Positions 27,149-42,100 of a DNA stretch of 64,000 nt are shown here, in pieces. The stretch's first letter is position 1. The number at the start of each line of letters is the position of its first letter. The position numbers and the translations under genes were made by a program. The notes beneath the pieces are model-generated. The model saw nothing but the letters and a program-made list of their open reading frames with translations, had not been told where the DNA came from and did no database searches. Location: the NCBI RefSeq assembly GCF_032854445.1, contig NC_088295.1, forward strand, positions 56,961,249-57,025,248. Direction: 5' to 3'. The stretch is from Liolophura sinensis. Its lineage: Eukaryota > Mollusca > Polyplacophora > Chitonida > Chitonidae.

Positions 27149-30100
27149 AAAAACATTTTGAACTTTTATCCTAACGAATCAAATTTTGCACACTACTGGG
27201 ACTATACTTATTTATATGCACATTTTGGGATCATCTTACAATCGATTCATATGATAACAAAACAATACTGAAAAGACTTTTTTTTTTGGTAATTTTGTTT
27301 GTCTTTGTTTCTTGTCCATTTATGTTTGTGTTGTGTTTTCAAGGGAAAAAAGCAATATGTCGGGGATAAAATCAACCAAAATAGGTAGAAAGAAAAACTA
27401 CTACATGTGGTTTCACAAGGGACCATGTAACCATGAAAAACTACTACATGTGGTTTCACAAGAGACCATGTGACCATGAAAAACTACTACATGTGGTTTC
27501 ACGAGAGACCATGTAACCATGAAAAACCAAAGAACTACCACACTGAGAATTACAGTAATGTATCTTGTTTTTTTTTCAGAATTCATTTAAAACTACATGT
27601 GCTATACAATATCTTCAACATGAGTTTGAAATAATTAATTTTGGGTTTTAAATAATTAATAGCCATCAGTAAAAGCATTGAAGAAAATATCTAATGATCA
27701 ACCTTGCAAAAACAATGTAAATATTGCACAACGCCATGCCAAATTCCAGACACAAGAAAGCTTTCACTACATGAGCGATCTACGATGTTAAGTACAGACA
27801 AATGCTGTAAGTGAAATGAAAACTGCACAAGATTAATAAGCAAGAAAACAGGTGAACAGGGATGAAAATAAATATGACAAAATAGAATACTAGAGCAGTG
27901 TTAATTAAAGAATTAAATGAATAAAGCTTCAAATATCAATTGAATCTGTGTGAAAATCTGGAGTCATTTTCAACCAACAAGGCAAAGTTTTTAAATAAGA
28001 ATGTTTGTGTTGAATTATTATATGAATGTTAGTGTGAATATTCTTGCATAACAAAGTGGACTTTGTTGAGCATGCATATCCACCAGACTCCAGAGCACAG
28101 TATTCTGGAATTTCTCACACTGAGGACAAATAAGAAGCTAACAATATTGTATTTCCCCTAAAAAAAAATCCTGTATTTTTAGATTAAATTATGTAAATTG
28201 TTACTTTAGGTGTTGAAACTTACAATTTTTTTTTTTTGTCCTATCTTCCAAGTAAACCTTAAAACATGTTCTTAAGATCAACAGAGCTCTCAGATTCAGG
28301 TCAAATAAGTAACTTATCTACGCACAACATTTTTGGTCTTTTTTTTGTGTGTCTTTCACAGTCTTTCTTATTATGGTTAATACATTGAAGGCGGTTGAAA
28401 ATGACCCCTCAAGTGTGACTTGTTAATGGGACAGAAAGAGAGAGTTGTCAATCAGATTATACAAACTGATAAATTAAAGACCATGTGAATTATGGGGTGG
28501 GGAGCAGACACTTACGCCTTTAGACTGGCGATCCAGGCCCTAAGAAAGTGAAACAAAAGTGAAAAAAAAACAACACTACAAAAAACTCAAGAGGACGAAC
28601 AAGGACAAACAGACAGACAGAAACGTTATATGTGCCGATACAATCAGAAGTGACACAGGGAAAATCTTCACATAAAAAATGATGTTTAGAAGTTTTTCAA
28701 AAGGAAAATTAAATAAATTCATAATCAACAAAACAGCTGTAATAAGAATATTGTCGGCTTGAGGTTTCAACAGTTCAATGAGCCCGTGCATCTCGTAGAT
28801 CTAACATCAATAACCTGATGAAATTGGATCCTTTTGAAACTTTACATTTTTCCCCATAGGAAGCCTTAGGATATGAAAATATCAGACCACCTACACGTAA
28901 TGCAGAAAAAGCTGTTTTCTATTACAGAAAATGCAAAATAATATTTGATATTTAGTATATGCCAATTAATAAATTATATCATTGCTGGCATCATTAATTT
29001 TAAATTAAGGTTCATACAATCAATGTGCTTCAACCTCATTTGTTCTTATGTCTTCTAATGATAAAAAGTGAGAAATCAGAAATGAATTAGCCTACACAAT
29101 TAAATCATATTATTAATTACACATTAAATGTCAAGTACCCTTCTCTGTAAAACAAGACAAAAATAACCGAGCTACATTCTATAAATAAATGGCTAAATAT
29201 AATTTGCATGCATAAAATTTAATGAGTATGAAAGGGTAAAGCAAATGCAGGAGTAAGTATGCAATGATATGATGATCCTGGGAAACCATATTCTCTTAAC
29301 GAGTAAAGAAAATCAGACATTATATATTGTAATGGACACTGAGTATGCTGCTTTGCTTGATGTAAGGTCTATGCCTCACGTTGATCTACATGGGAAAATT
29401 CATAAACAAGTTTTATAAACAAGTTTTTAATCATATGAAGAAACCAATGTATCAAATATACATGTAAATATTCAAAAAAATTAGATATACCTTATGCCTA
29501 AATGACTGCTCCCTATTTATACTGCCTGAAAGAGTTATCTCCCCTTAATCCAATTCATTTTACTGAATGAAGGCTGCTACAAATGCCACCATCTGAAGCT
29601 TTGTACACACTTCTAAGAGCCGACACCTTAATTTTTTTCATCATTATGGACTCACTTTCACATGACTTTTTTTTTCAGGAACTTTTCTTGTAAGTAACAT
29701 CACCTAGTGCAAAGTTTTGTGAAAGGGGAACCTTGCCCTTCACACCTACCTATTTGTGTGATGTAGAAATTACTCCCAAACGAATTTCATGAAAACCGAG
29801 CGACACCCACGTCACCAAACACCAGTAAATAAGAGAGAAAATATCATGTAAAGCCTGACCAGGTTACCTCAACAGAAAGGAATACAAGCATTTGTACTTC
29901 AAAAAGAGAGAAAGAGAAATAGAAAAAAATGGAGATAAATATAAAATTGTGGTTCATCAAAGAACACCACTTACTTTGGCTAGATCTGGAATATCACCCT
30001 TGTCAATACCAACGTTCTGAAAACAGATAGAACATGTGTGACAACATTTATTATTGATTTTATTTGCGATATTCATTTGACTGATATTTTCTTTAGTATT

Positions 30101-33100
30101 TCACTTGAGTGAGTGAGTGAGTGCTTGGGGTTTAACGACGTACTCAACAATTTTTCAGTCATATGACGACGAAGGAATCCTTAAGGTGCATGTACGTGTA
30201 GTGTGCCGCCTTGTTGCAGGACGGATTTCCACCGCTCTTTTATTTAGTGCTGCTTCACTGAGACGACATACCGAAGGCAAGTAAGCCGCCCCGCCCGAGC
30301 CTTTATACTGATACGGGTCAACCAGTCGTTGCCCCTTCATGCTGAACGCCAAGCGAGGAAGTGACAACTTCCTCTTTTAAAGTCTTAGGTGTGACTCGAT
30401 CAAGGATTGATCCTGGATCTACCGGTCCCGAAGCGGACGCTCTACCAACTGTGCTATCCGGGCCGGTTTATATCACTTGATGACTGGAGGTTATGATCTG
30501 AGTAAGTGAGTTATGTTCCTAAAGATGCTGATTAAGGTTAGAGCACAACTGGGTTTGCTTCACGACAGAACCCACAGGATTTATCAAATGATGGTAAAGA
30601 CCCTCACCACTGAATCAAATGCTTTTCTGTGTGGGGGGATTTCATCCACCATTGATCAGGGGTACAAAAATTCAGCCTACTAAACTAAACCTCATGCACA
30701 TCTATAAACTGTTCACAATAAATATGTCAATCCTTTGAGAATATTAGGGGAGTTGCATTGACTGTATCAGGATATACGTCAATATTATGTCTTCAAACGG
30801 AAAACACGTGGAAATAAATTCCTCACCTCTGCCACTTTCAGGAACTCTGAGACTTTCTCCATTCTGACTAGGAAACGCTTGTATATGTCCAGCCCATCTT
30901 TGCACTGTTTTTTGTTCATATCAAAATATTTTTCTGCACATACAAAAAAAAATGACTCGCTGTGAAATGTGTTATTACATTAGCTACTTTGTTGTTCTTG
31001 TTATTAAGCAACTTTCAATGCCAGCATCATTTTCATTCATAGGATATTATTCATGATCCCATCATGACAACAGAAAGGTTTTGTCAACACAAAGTCATAT
31101 AATAATTATATAATAACCCTTTTCTAACCAAGAGAATTTATAACTTCACTGACATATTTAAGTATCAATTTGACATGGGTGTAACATGTACAGAGCACAC
31201 TGAAAAACAGGCAGTGCTCACTGGAAACCAGACAGAGCACACTAGAAACCCAGCAGAGCATACTGGAAACCAGGTAGAACACACTGGAAACCCGTCAGAG
31301 CGTACTGGAAACCAGGCAGAGCACACTGGAAAACAGGCAGAGGACACTAGAAACATGGCAGAGCACACTAGAAACCTGGCAGAGCATACTGGAAACCCGG
31401 CAGAGCATACTGGAAAACAGGCAGAGCACACTGGAAACCCGGCAGAGAATACTGGAAATAAGGTAGAGCGCAATGGAAACAAAGCTCACCTGAAACACTG
31501 CACCTTGTCAAGTAATCGGGAAACATCCTCATATAAAGGTGTAACTGAACCAATGCGCCAACATCAATATAACTTTCTCCAATGTAACTAACACTATCTC
31601 TCTAGCATACAAAATCTATAACTTCTTCCTATGCTGTAAAATACTCTGGCCAAGTATTAAATTTATTTCTTACAACATTTACATTTTAATACCAACTAAA
31701 TTTATACTCCACACATCATGAATTTTACTCACCAAGTAAATTTATAATCCCATCATTATAACAGGCAAACAATCGAATGAGGTCTTTGAAGAGGAGCATG
31801 AAGCAGGCATTGATCACACCATTGGTTAGCTCATTAGGAGTGCACTACAACAACAACAACGGCAGCATTTATTAATAGATCTATCATCATAGGCAACTGA
31901 TGGTAGGTGCAGCTTTATGAATGACAATTCAATATTACAGGAATGTGTTGACAGAAAGGACACTCAAGGACTTGAGAATGTTTTGAAACAAGGTCACAAT
32001 CAAAATAACATTTTTTTTCTTACTGTACTTGTTTTCACAAGTCTAAACATACAGTTAAAAATTCAATATGAAAAAAAATCAATGACCATGGATAATTCGC
32101 ATAACTTCCATTCAATCATTTACACTCGTGTTCAAGCGTGAAGAAAAATGAGATAAATACTCAACAAATCCACAGTAACCAATTAATGAATTTACTTGAT
32201 TTTTATTTATTTATTTGATTGGTGTTTTACGCCGTACTCAAGAATATTTCACTTATACGATGGCGACCAGCATTATGGTGGGAGAAAACCGGGCTGAGCC
32301 CGGGGGTGACTCACAACCATGTGCAGGTTGCTGGCAGACCTTCCCAATTTACTTGATTGATACATTGTCAAAAGAATATTTGGAGATAAGGAATTCCCAA
32401 CTTACATCAAACTGTAACAAAGCATCCAACTGACTCTGTAGTACTGGTAAAGCCTTCAGCAGCTGTCATGGAAACATAATAGCAAAATATTAAAGAGAGA
32501 ATATCATGTAAATTTCAACATTGGACAAATTTATTTATTCTATTTTTTGGTGTTTTATGCCATACTCAAGAATATTTTGGTCAAATTGAAGCTTTCACAA
32601 ATTATATGCAGTTTCAGACTTATCCTCCAACCTTCACATACATGTATCTGTAATACAAACTCTTGAGACCTTGACTAATGCCTTTTAAAGAAAACTGAAT
32701 GAAATTAACAAGGGTTCAAGAATAAGAGATGTACGTGTGTTAGCTTGTGGAGATCACATTACTTGTCATCCTACGGCCTTGTTTGCTCGTGGCAGGATGC
32801 TTCTCATACAAGCATATTAAAAATGCACCATACCAAAATCAACAGAATACAGAATTTTTTCCTTTTCATTTTTTTTCTTTTTAAATATAGTCCTTGCAAA
32901 ACACATGATTCACTTGCACAACACAGCATGGAACATTAGCCAATCCTATAACCTGACATCCTAATTAGCTGAAACTAAATAATTCAGGATCAGAATATCA
33001 CTTTTTTTCTCTCCAATATAACATCAATGCACTGGTGCATATTACACCACAGATTTGAACAAAAAATGCCACAAAGTAAAAATGCTGTACTCTGACTGTA

Positions 33101-36100
33101 CATGTATCATGGGAAATAATGAACGATTTCTTTACACACAAACTCTTCACGATACTTCCAGATATCACTTTGTATGTCACTTTGCTACATGGCTTTGATT
33201 TAATTCAAGTATTGTTGCGATGGCTCGTCTTTCAATATACAACTGATCTGTAGACAGAACAAAGTACTGTTCTTAACATCAATTATGTAACAAACCTTCT
33301 CTGTGTTCATAGTTCTCAAGAGACCATCATCCTTCCTGGAAGAGGAAAATAACAAAAACACTGGTAATTCCACTGAATGCACTTCTCACTTTCTTGCTGT
33401 GCTGTAAAACTGTTTACGTTAATTACATATGATTTTAATACACAACACAGTACGTTTCGCAACCCTTCAATGGACTGCCTTTACCACACTACCGTCTGTA
33501 TTTTGAAAATATTTCAAGAGTGCATACATGCAAATATACCATCAAATTTACAAGACTTTCTCTGAAAGAAAAACTGGAATCCATTTTAAAAATGTTCATA
33601 TATTTTAAAACCACACTTTAACCACGCTATCTGTTTGTACAATAAATATGCAACCAAATGTTAAATTATGCCTCATTTGAATGGAATGAGTACAACTTTA
33701 CATCAATCATACGTGGATTTAAAAGATACATGTATATACATTGATGTACATGTACAAGGCATGCCTAAGGCCAGGGGCACACAACTCTTGGCCTTAATAG
33801 TGTCTCGCCATATTAATGTATGCAAGAATTCATTATCCTCTGACAAATACACAAAGCACCTGACTTAAGAGGATCTTGCAATACCAACGTAAGTGTAAGC
33901 TCAGTTATCATGGATTTTCATAATAAATGTTTAACAGTACATTCAGTCCTGCATCACACGGTAACTAAAGTACGTGTATGCATAAATATATGTGCATATC
34001 ATGAAGAGGGCATGATGCCTACAGGATTAACCATCAGTAATAAACCACTGAGGTCACATGCAGAAAGCAAGATCCCGCTGTATCTTGTGCTGCCTTAAAA
34101 CAGGAGCTTTCTCAGATACTGTGCTAGGTGCTGTAGTGTTCTCTGGGGCTCTTTATTTTCCTCCACTTTAATACATCTAAAAGCCTGACCATCATTAACA
34201 TACTATTACAGGATAATTGAACTATGGTATGTTGTACAGTCATCATGGCACAAACGACAATGCTAATTTCTGCTTCCCTGCCACTCCTCAGCTTGAATTC
34301 AGACAAATTATGAGCATATGTTAATGTACATAAAAAAAGATCGATGCGTTCATTTCAATTCTTTAACCTTAAGTTTCCATGCTTATAGCAAAAATAAGAA
34401 TTCAACCCATGATTTGAACTGCCTTCAAAATTATTTTTGAGTCAAAGTGCATGTAGAAAAGGATTTTCAAGTAAAATTCAAGTGAGATGTCAACTGCAAT
34501 AATTCTGGACTGAGAGATGACTTATTGTACAAGGAATGACCTATTACAACTGCAATCTGCTATAGGAAAGCCTTTGAACATTAAATATGGCCGTGGTAGA
34601 GTTACACGTTCATCCTTTGGAGATCATTCTATACAAACTTTGGCACAAGGAAACGTGACAGAGAGTAATACAACAGTAAAATTCAAGAAGAAATCAGCTG
34701 AATCAATGTAGATTCAAATGAAGCCATTTCTGAACATGTACATGGGGCTGTTTCTTGAGAATATTTAACCGGGATTTTGGCAGCTTGCCATTGGTGGAAA
34801 GAAGCCAGTCAGTCCGAGGCCTTAACACTGGTCTGTTGATGAAATTGGCCAACCCCATCAGTAATTTATCATTGCTTAAGAGCGTGACCATGTCCTGGAC
34901 TGTGTCAAGGTCGAATACATCAAATGTACGGGTAGAATCATCAATGAAATTTGTATGTACATACGCTGGTAACCCGTGGACACCAGTTAGCTGGCTCTAG
35001 CCAAGGGAGGTGCTTGGGTCGAAACGGTTCCCCGGGTAAAAATCAATGAAACGCTGCATGGTTCCATAGGAGGGTGTTAGAACTGTAGAATTAAGCACCC
35101 CACATATAAGGACTAACACTGCCATATATTCAAGACAGGCCCTGGCACAGGTGGGTGCATATTGGATTAGCTGGTCCTCCCAAAACTACCCTCAATCTGA
35201 GTATTACCTCATGAGCAACTGCAGGAAGCAATGCACTTCTCAAGAGTGCACTTGTCTGTCGACTTCCATACTTCACACATTATTTAAAACATCATTTGTG
35301 TTTTGTTTTGTATTTTTTGGAGTGTGCGTGGGCTTGGGGGTGGAGGTATCATGTACAGATGTGTTTGTGGTTTTTGCAATGGAATAATATAATAAAATAA
35401 TAGCTGGTTAAAAATAAGAGGTTTTTGGAAGTTTGGAAGTTTGCCTTCAAATTTACCTTAATTGTCCTAATTTCTGGGATAGACATTAGTAGTGCTGAAA
35501 GTAGAATACTACATTTCTTTACCAGCCTTTTGGAAAAGTAAAGATATGTCAATGTTGTTCCTTAGATTTGTCTAACCATGTGAGAAAAGAGAAACTCAAT
35601 TAGAAAAAATAGAGTAGATGTTATTATACAATGTACATGTAGACGTAGAAACAACTGCAGGTTTCTGGTGTGATATGCATGGTAAGAGTTCCATCATTGT
35701 CCAAGACAATATGCACCTTACAAGAGAGGTCACAAAGAAGTAGTTACTCAAAAATGCTTAACAGCATGCTGAGAAAATCTTAGCATTTTCTCAGCAAGGT
35801 ATCCAAAAAACTACAACAATCATGAAGCTATATACAAAGGTTGTATCAATAAAGGGTATTCCGCCCCACCACCCAGGGTATCCCCCCCCCCCCCCAACCC
35901 ACCAAGAGTTTCCACTCTCGTCATTTATTATCCCTGAAACCTCACAGTTTCATAAAAGACATCCCTGCAGATTTCTGGAATCTTAATACTGACATGTCAC
36001 TAAGGCAATTCTCAAAATATTAGATAATAATGGCAATCATTGGCAGCCGTGTATTTAAGCAGTTAAAGCTGTCACTGCATTCTACTGGGCTTTATCATTT

Positions 36101-39100
36101 CTTGTTCCAAATTCCTGACTCCAGTTATCAGTGATCGATATGGAATTGAAGCTTCTGTGCTAGAGGTTTTAGGTCTTTAATAGCTTTATCTTGGCTTGTC
36201 ATCGTTCCCTGAGGCACCACGGGTTGAACAGACGACCACTAACATAGACACACACAGGTGGCGCCCTCACAGCCTTCACAAGATCTGCCTAAACAACCAC
36301 ATGATTGTCAGATATAAACCAAACTTAACAAGGCTAACCACACATGTATCTTGTTTATCAAACATATTCCAAGCCCTTTCCACAGAATTCTCATCTCTTG
36401 TTCCGAAAAATAACATCCTGAAACCAAAAATCCTGGAAATCCATATCTGCCATCATAAATATCATGCAATAAACTTGAACATTTCACACAGGTTGAATAT
36501 GACAAATTATGAATGAACAACGTAGTTTATCCGAGGACTCTAGTACTGTAAACAAAGTCACTAAAACATTGTGAGATGCAAGATCTGATGTGCCCGAAGA
36601 TAACTAACCCTGACAGATAGGAAGCTGACAAATTTCAGGAGACTCCATGAAGAGGTTCTAGAGATAATTAGGTATTAGGATCAATATTGGGAAGACACCA
36701 GCAGGCTCGTTAGCGAAACTGAAAATACACCCAATCCCCTGCCATCTGTTCAATTTTCATATTAAAACAAGCATATGACAACACCACAGATTTAAAAACA
36801 TTGTTCCTTTACATGTACCATGGTTGATTTTTCACTCTTATAGCTTGGCCCGAATGATAACTACAAGCCAGGGTTCCTTGGTAAGAGCTGGATGTTCTGG
36901 CCACTGGGTTACAGTACAGCATGTACATTCTAAATGAAAATAGACGTCTACACTGGCTCAATCAGCTTTTATAAACGCTATTCTTGATGCTGACAATCAT
37001 CCCCTAGTAACCAATGAGGCAAGCATCTTAGCCCACATGTGGGTGGTTCAGCTCTTGTTATAGTCCCACTGATTACATGGAAATAGTGAGTGAGTGCTTG
37101 GGATTTAACGTCGTACTTAACAATTTTTCAGTCATATGACGATGAAGGAACCCTTGTGACTCCTTGTTGCAGGACGGACTTCCACCGCTGTTTTATCTAG
37201 TGCTGCTTCACTGAGACGCCTTACCGAAGGCAAGAAATCTGCCCCGTATTATACTGACACGGGTCAACCAGTCGCTGCACTATCCCCTTCAAGCTGAACG
37301 CCAAGCGAGAAAGTTATAACTTCTTGTTTTAAAGTCTTAAGTGTGACTCGACCCAGGCTTGACCCTGGATCTACCATTCCCGAAGCGGACGCTCTACCAA
37401 CTGTGCTATCGGGGCCAGTTATACATAGAAATAGAAACTACACGATTTCACCAATATCACTTGTCAAAAAATAAAAAAAAAATGACTGGAGTTTTAAGTA
37501 ACAGATACATGTAATCAAAGAGCCCATTGATGATGACACTGTTTTTGACTTAAACTGAATAAATAAAGGAAATTGTCACCGAGGGTTTAGGAGATGTCAG
37601 TGGAAAATGGTTTGGTGAGTACTTGATATCTGCTACTGCATCATAATAAAAGGTCTTCCACCGCTTTTTCACACCAAATTAACTGCCGCCGAGGGGAAAA
37701 AAACACATCGGTTATCTAGCAGACCAGGGTTTGGAGATGTTATGTGTTTCCCAAACAAATAATTTTAGTTGACATTTACCCATTCATCATTATCAGCATC
37801 GACTCGTCTGACAAAAATGTGCAGAGAGAAAAAAACAGAACTGCTTCCAATTTTCCCTTGTAGTTAAGTGCTGAGACAAGACAAATAGAGCCCTCAAGTA
37901 GGAAACTGGTGTTCTCATAGATCAGCAAAACTCAGCATGTGAATGCCCAACTCAATTAAAGTCTTTCGCTGAGATGAAGCACATAAGAATTCTTAGCCTG
38001 CTTTGCCATCCTCTGCCACACCAAGACCTTGTCTAGTTTTTTCTCCTGGAGGATTAATTTTTTTCCATTCTTTCACCTGTTTTTTCTTTTCTTCTATTTA
38101 AAAAAAAAAAAAAAAAAAATCTCAGCGTCTCTTCTGTTCGGAATTTAATTCCTCATGAAGGAATCCTAGCAGGAATTGATTTGTATTTCTCAGCTAAACT
38201 GTGGCTCCATCAGTCAGTGTAAAGTTGCGATCACACAGTGTGACTGTCAAGTCAAAACGTCAAAATTGACGACATGTAGTTTAATGAAAGTAGGACACAC
38301 TCTCTAATAATGAGATCGCAGCATTCAACAAATCACACTGTCCACTATTCATTCGACAAGTGATACACAAATCCCACAACGTGAACGCAGTTTTACGGGG
38401 GCAATATTAAAAACCTGTCACAGCACAGATAAGTAAACCTGTCACAGCACAGATAAGTAAACCTGTCACAGCACAGATAAGGGAAACCTGTCACTGCACA
38501 AATAAGGAAACCTGTTATCATTTTCTAAACACCTTTATTCTGTGACAAATTCCAACCATTCCAAATAAACATTACATGCCTACAGCAAGTACCATATAAT
38601 TCATTCATTTGATTCTGGTTTAATTTATTTATTTGATTGGTGTTTTACACCCTACTCAAGAATATTTCACTTATACAGCAATGGCCATCCACACATTGCT
38701 GACAGACCTTCAAATGTATGGCCGGAGAGGAAGCCAGCATGAGTTTGAACTCACAGCAATCACATTTGTGGCAGGATACAGGGTCATTGTGCTAAGCCAC
38801 TCGTCCACAGGGGCCTCTGATTCTTGTTTAACACCATACTCAAAAAGCTTTCACTTACAGATGTCATGAAGGATGGCAATCAGTTTTATGGGTGGTGGAA
38901 ACCCAAAGTGCCTGGGGTAAACCACGGACCTTTAGGAAAGTATTGTGTAAAACAGAGCAGCTGGTGAAATTCTGCAAATTGTGCCAGCAGACAACAAATT
39001 ACCATTTTCACACCTGGTCCCTCAATGAGCAGGTAAGCTGATGTAAATCACAGGTGTCAGACTTTGCATGGATCCTCATTAATAAGACAATCTCGCAGAT

Positions 39101-42100
39101 ACAAGAGATTTCCCCTCATAAGGTCAAAATGTACATATAACATATAATTCATGATGGTGTACAGGTGCTGTGCACGGCCCTAAAACAACGGTTGTGAGAT
39201 ACCCATCCCTTGTCTCTCTAGGAAATACAATGTGCATGTATCTCTATCTTTCTATCTTAACTTTCTATAAACGTGTTTATCTAGGAGCTCAATAAAAAAG
39301 TTTAACATCACTACAGTTACTGTAATTCTGCAACCTTTTTACAAGTTTGAAAGGGGTTTATTGAAGCATATTCCGAAGCCATATTCTGTGTTGACTGATA
39401 AAATTATACTTTGCCCTGTAAGTAATGCCCTGAAATTGGCTAATCAAACACCTGGATGTAACTATGCATAAACTGCACCGAAAGTTGCTCTTTCATATGC
39501 GAAAAGGTTAAGAAATTAAGGTACAACAGAGAAATACGCTGAACTTAAACGCATGTGTCATGCTGGTTTTCATACTTTTCCTCAAATTCAGCAAATATTT
39601 GAAGTGGTTTAAGTGCCTAGAATAATCTCACTCCTGAGCTCAAGAAAAATAAAGTCTCAATCACAAAGTTCCGCATTCTCATTATCTCCGTCTATTTATC
39701 AGCTGGTTGCGAAGGCTGCACTAAATTAAATCAAATCTAAGCTGTGGATGTGGTTAGGGGCAAGGACTGAAACCAATACAAGGTATCACAAGCATCTTCA
39801 CAATCCTTAACCATGCACATAATGATGTATGTTGTGTCCATTCTAGCACTGTCCACTCTAGCACTGTCCACTCTAGCACTATCCACTCTAGCACTATCCA
39901 CTCTAGCACTGTCCATTCTAGCACTGTCCATTCTAGCACTATCCATTCTAGCACTATCCAATAAATCGCATGTACAGCGTGTATAACCATCGTGTGGTGT
40001 GTTTGCTTCATTGCCTCCGGTGAAACAGCACTCACACTATATCCATGTGATCATGATGGTGTCTCCCTATAGCAGGCCTCTTCTAACAGATTTATGCTGC
40101 CTTACTGAAATGCCAAGCTAAAGACACCAGACAGATCACCTCACATAGTCACATATCACACGACATCTATGGGACTGGGCAGTACTTAGCCGATTCGTCC
40201 GATGCTGAACGAAGTCAGGAAGTACATATACAAATATTGCCAGTTTTGAGTGAGTGAGTGAGTGCTTGGGGTTTAACCTCATACTTAACAATTTTTCAGT
40301 CATATGACGACAAAGGAATCCTAAGAGTGCATGTAATGTGCCTCCTTGTTGCAGGACGGATTTCCACCGCTATTTCATCTAGTGCTGCTTCACTCAGACG
40401 CCTTACCCAAGTAAGCCACTCTGTCTGAGCTATTATATTGATACTGGTCAACCAGTCGTTGCACTATCCGCTTTATGCTGAACGCCAAGCGAGGAAGTTA
40501 CAACTTCCTCTGTTAATGGTCTTGGGTGTGACTTGACCCAGGATTGACCCTGGATCTACCGCTCCCGAAGCAAAGGCCCTACCTACTGTGCTATCGGGGC
40601 CAGTCTTGCCAGTTTTGAAAGTCCACCAGAAAATAAAGCACCTAACATACATTTTTATCCAATGTGAGAAAAGATTGCACAGTAAACTGTTATGCTCATA
40701 GCAAAAGGTCCCTCCCAGAGACAACAGTGGTGATGGTGCGTTACTTGTACAAATTACACAGTAATATTTACAAAACACATACTGACCCCCGTTTGACCTT
40801 GCAGAAATCAAATGCCATCAATCTGTAGGAAACGGCCTTCTCATTCAAGTATTTGGCATATCGTCTGATAAATGTTGACATATCATACCCTGGAAAAACA
40901 AAAGCAGCTGAATAAGCTCTACTGAAACAAAAATGAGCTGTACCTAATAAAATTGAAGATAGTAAGTTACTTAAGAAACTACAATAACTATAAAATGCCA
41001 TCCCAAGTGTATATTTTGGAAGTAAAATATGTAAAATTAATGTGTACAGTTAGCTGTTGAAACCATCAACATGTATCATTTTTGTGTGTGGAAGGTTTTA
41101 GACAAAGAAGAATCAAATTCACCTTGGACACCAGCCTTGTCCCAGAAATTACTGAGGTTGAAGGAGCAATTATTTGAAGCCAAATACTGTGTAAATCTCT
41201 GGAAAAAAAAAACAATTAACAAACATAAAATTATGAAAGATAACTTTCATGATAATTCAATTCATGGTCAGCCATGTTGCGTTGACCTTGAATTCAGTAA
41301 ACTTCAATGCCAGTGACACAAACACTGATACTAAGATTATCATTATACCTTAAAGTTTAATATATTACGCAAACGGAAACACAAACATGTAAATGACGAG
41401 GCAAACAATGAAATATATATCAACAGACCCATTTCCAAAATACTGTCCAGGTTGTGTAAACATATACTGTATAATAAGGTAGCTAGGATAGAGTTTTGAT
41501 TGTCAACTCTAAAAAAAAAAAAAGAAATACAAATGGTCAGCATTGGGATTTGAACTGTTACCTATTATGTGAAATATGACTTCACAGCTTTCACTTCTGT
41601 GAGAATGTCTATAAAAGCTACATGTATTTATTTATTTATTTGATTGGTGTTTTATGCCGTACTCAAGAATATTTCACTTATACGACGGCGACCAGCAGAA
41701 TGGTGGGAGGAAACCGGGCAGAGCACAGGGGAAACCCACAACCATCCACAGGTTGCTGGTAGACCTTCCCAGCATGAAGCCAGCATGAGTACATGTAGCT
41801 CAGCATTTCCCCATACATTGTCCATTCACAACAGGTCTTTGGACACGTGTCCGCCAAACCTAAAGTTCCTTTGCAGCATTTAAACCAGGGATTCAATCAA
41901 AAGAGTCAGTGTTTGTAGAAATGATAAGTGATAAAAAAAAAAAACAAAAAAAACATGGACATATTTAACCAATGATGTGTTTTTTAAGAGATGATTGCAA
42001 TGCTGAGAAATGCTGCCAGTAATACCACAAGCCTGTGTATGGCCTAACAGCTATTTTACACACACATGTTCTCCATATGCATGAAATTGCTACTCTAGCA

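Larger units (their letters stand above)
24888..28515 (-). other. Intron, 3.6 kb
   Basis: It has a 43-bp three-copy repeat (27,392), poly-A runs near 26,990 and 27,120, and a TTTACTGGTGGTGGAAACC motif near 26,785 that resembles SINE cores elsewhere in the window. The left part of a dispersed repeat begins at about 28,141. No exon was recognised. Confidence 0.6.
31845..33295 (-). other. Introns flanking the 57-bp exon
   Basis: It contains a CAA microsatellite near 31,848 and SINE-A pieces at 32,202-32,347 and 32,529-32,578. Nothing else recognised. Confidence 0.65.
33336..40786 (-). other. 7.4-kb intron rich in inserted elements
   Basis: It holds the broken ORF (34,703-35,283), a convergent short ORF (34,517-34,711), two SINE-B, a SINE-A, a SINE-like core, two minisatellites and one member of the ~180-bp repeat. 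The stretch 35,300-37,070 shows only a small hairpin at 35,769-35,796 and a poly-C run at 35,883. Confidence 0.65.

Noticed and set aside
30109-30468. tRNA gene at the right end of the SINE-B
   Set aside because: The tRNA-like sequence is degenerate, part of a repeated element, and flanked by a target-site duplication.
31175-31591. 138-codon plus-strand repeat protein
   Set aside because: It is the translation of a 21-bp minisatellite within a PICALM intron; the opposite strand is equally open.
40473-40811. 112-codon minus-strand ORF
   Set aside because: Its C-terminal part is SINE-B sequence and its N-terminal part runs through intron next to a real PICALM exon in another frame.
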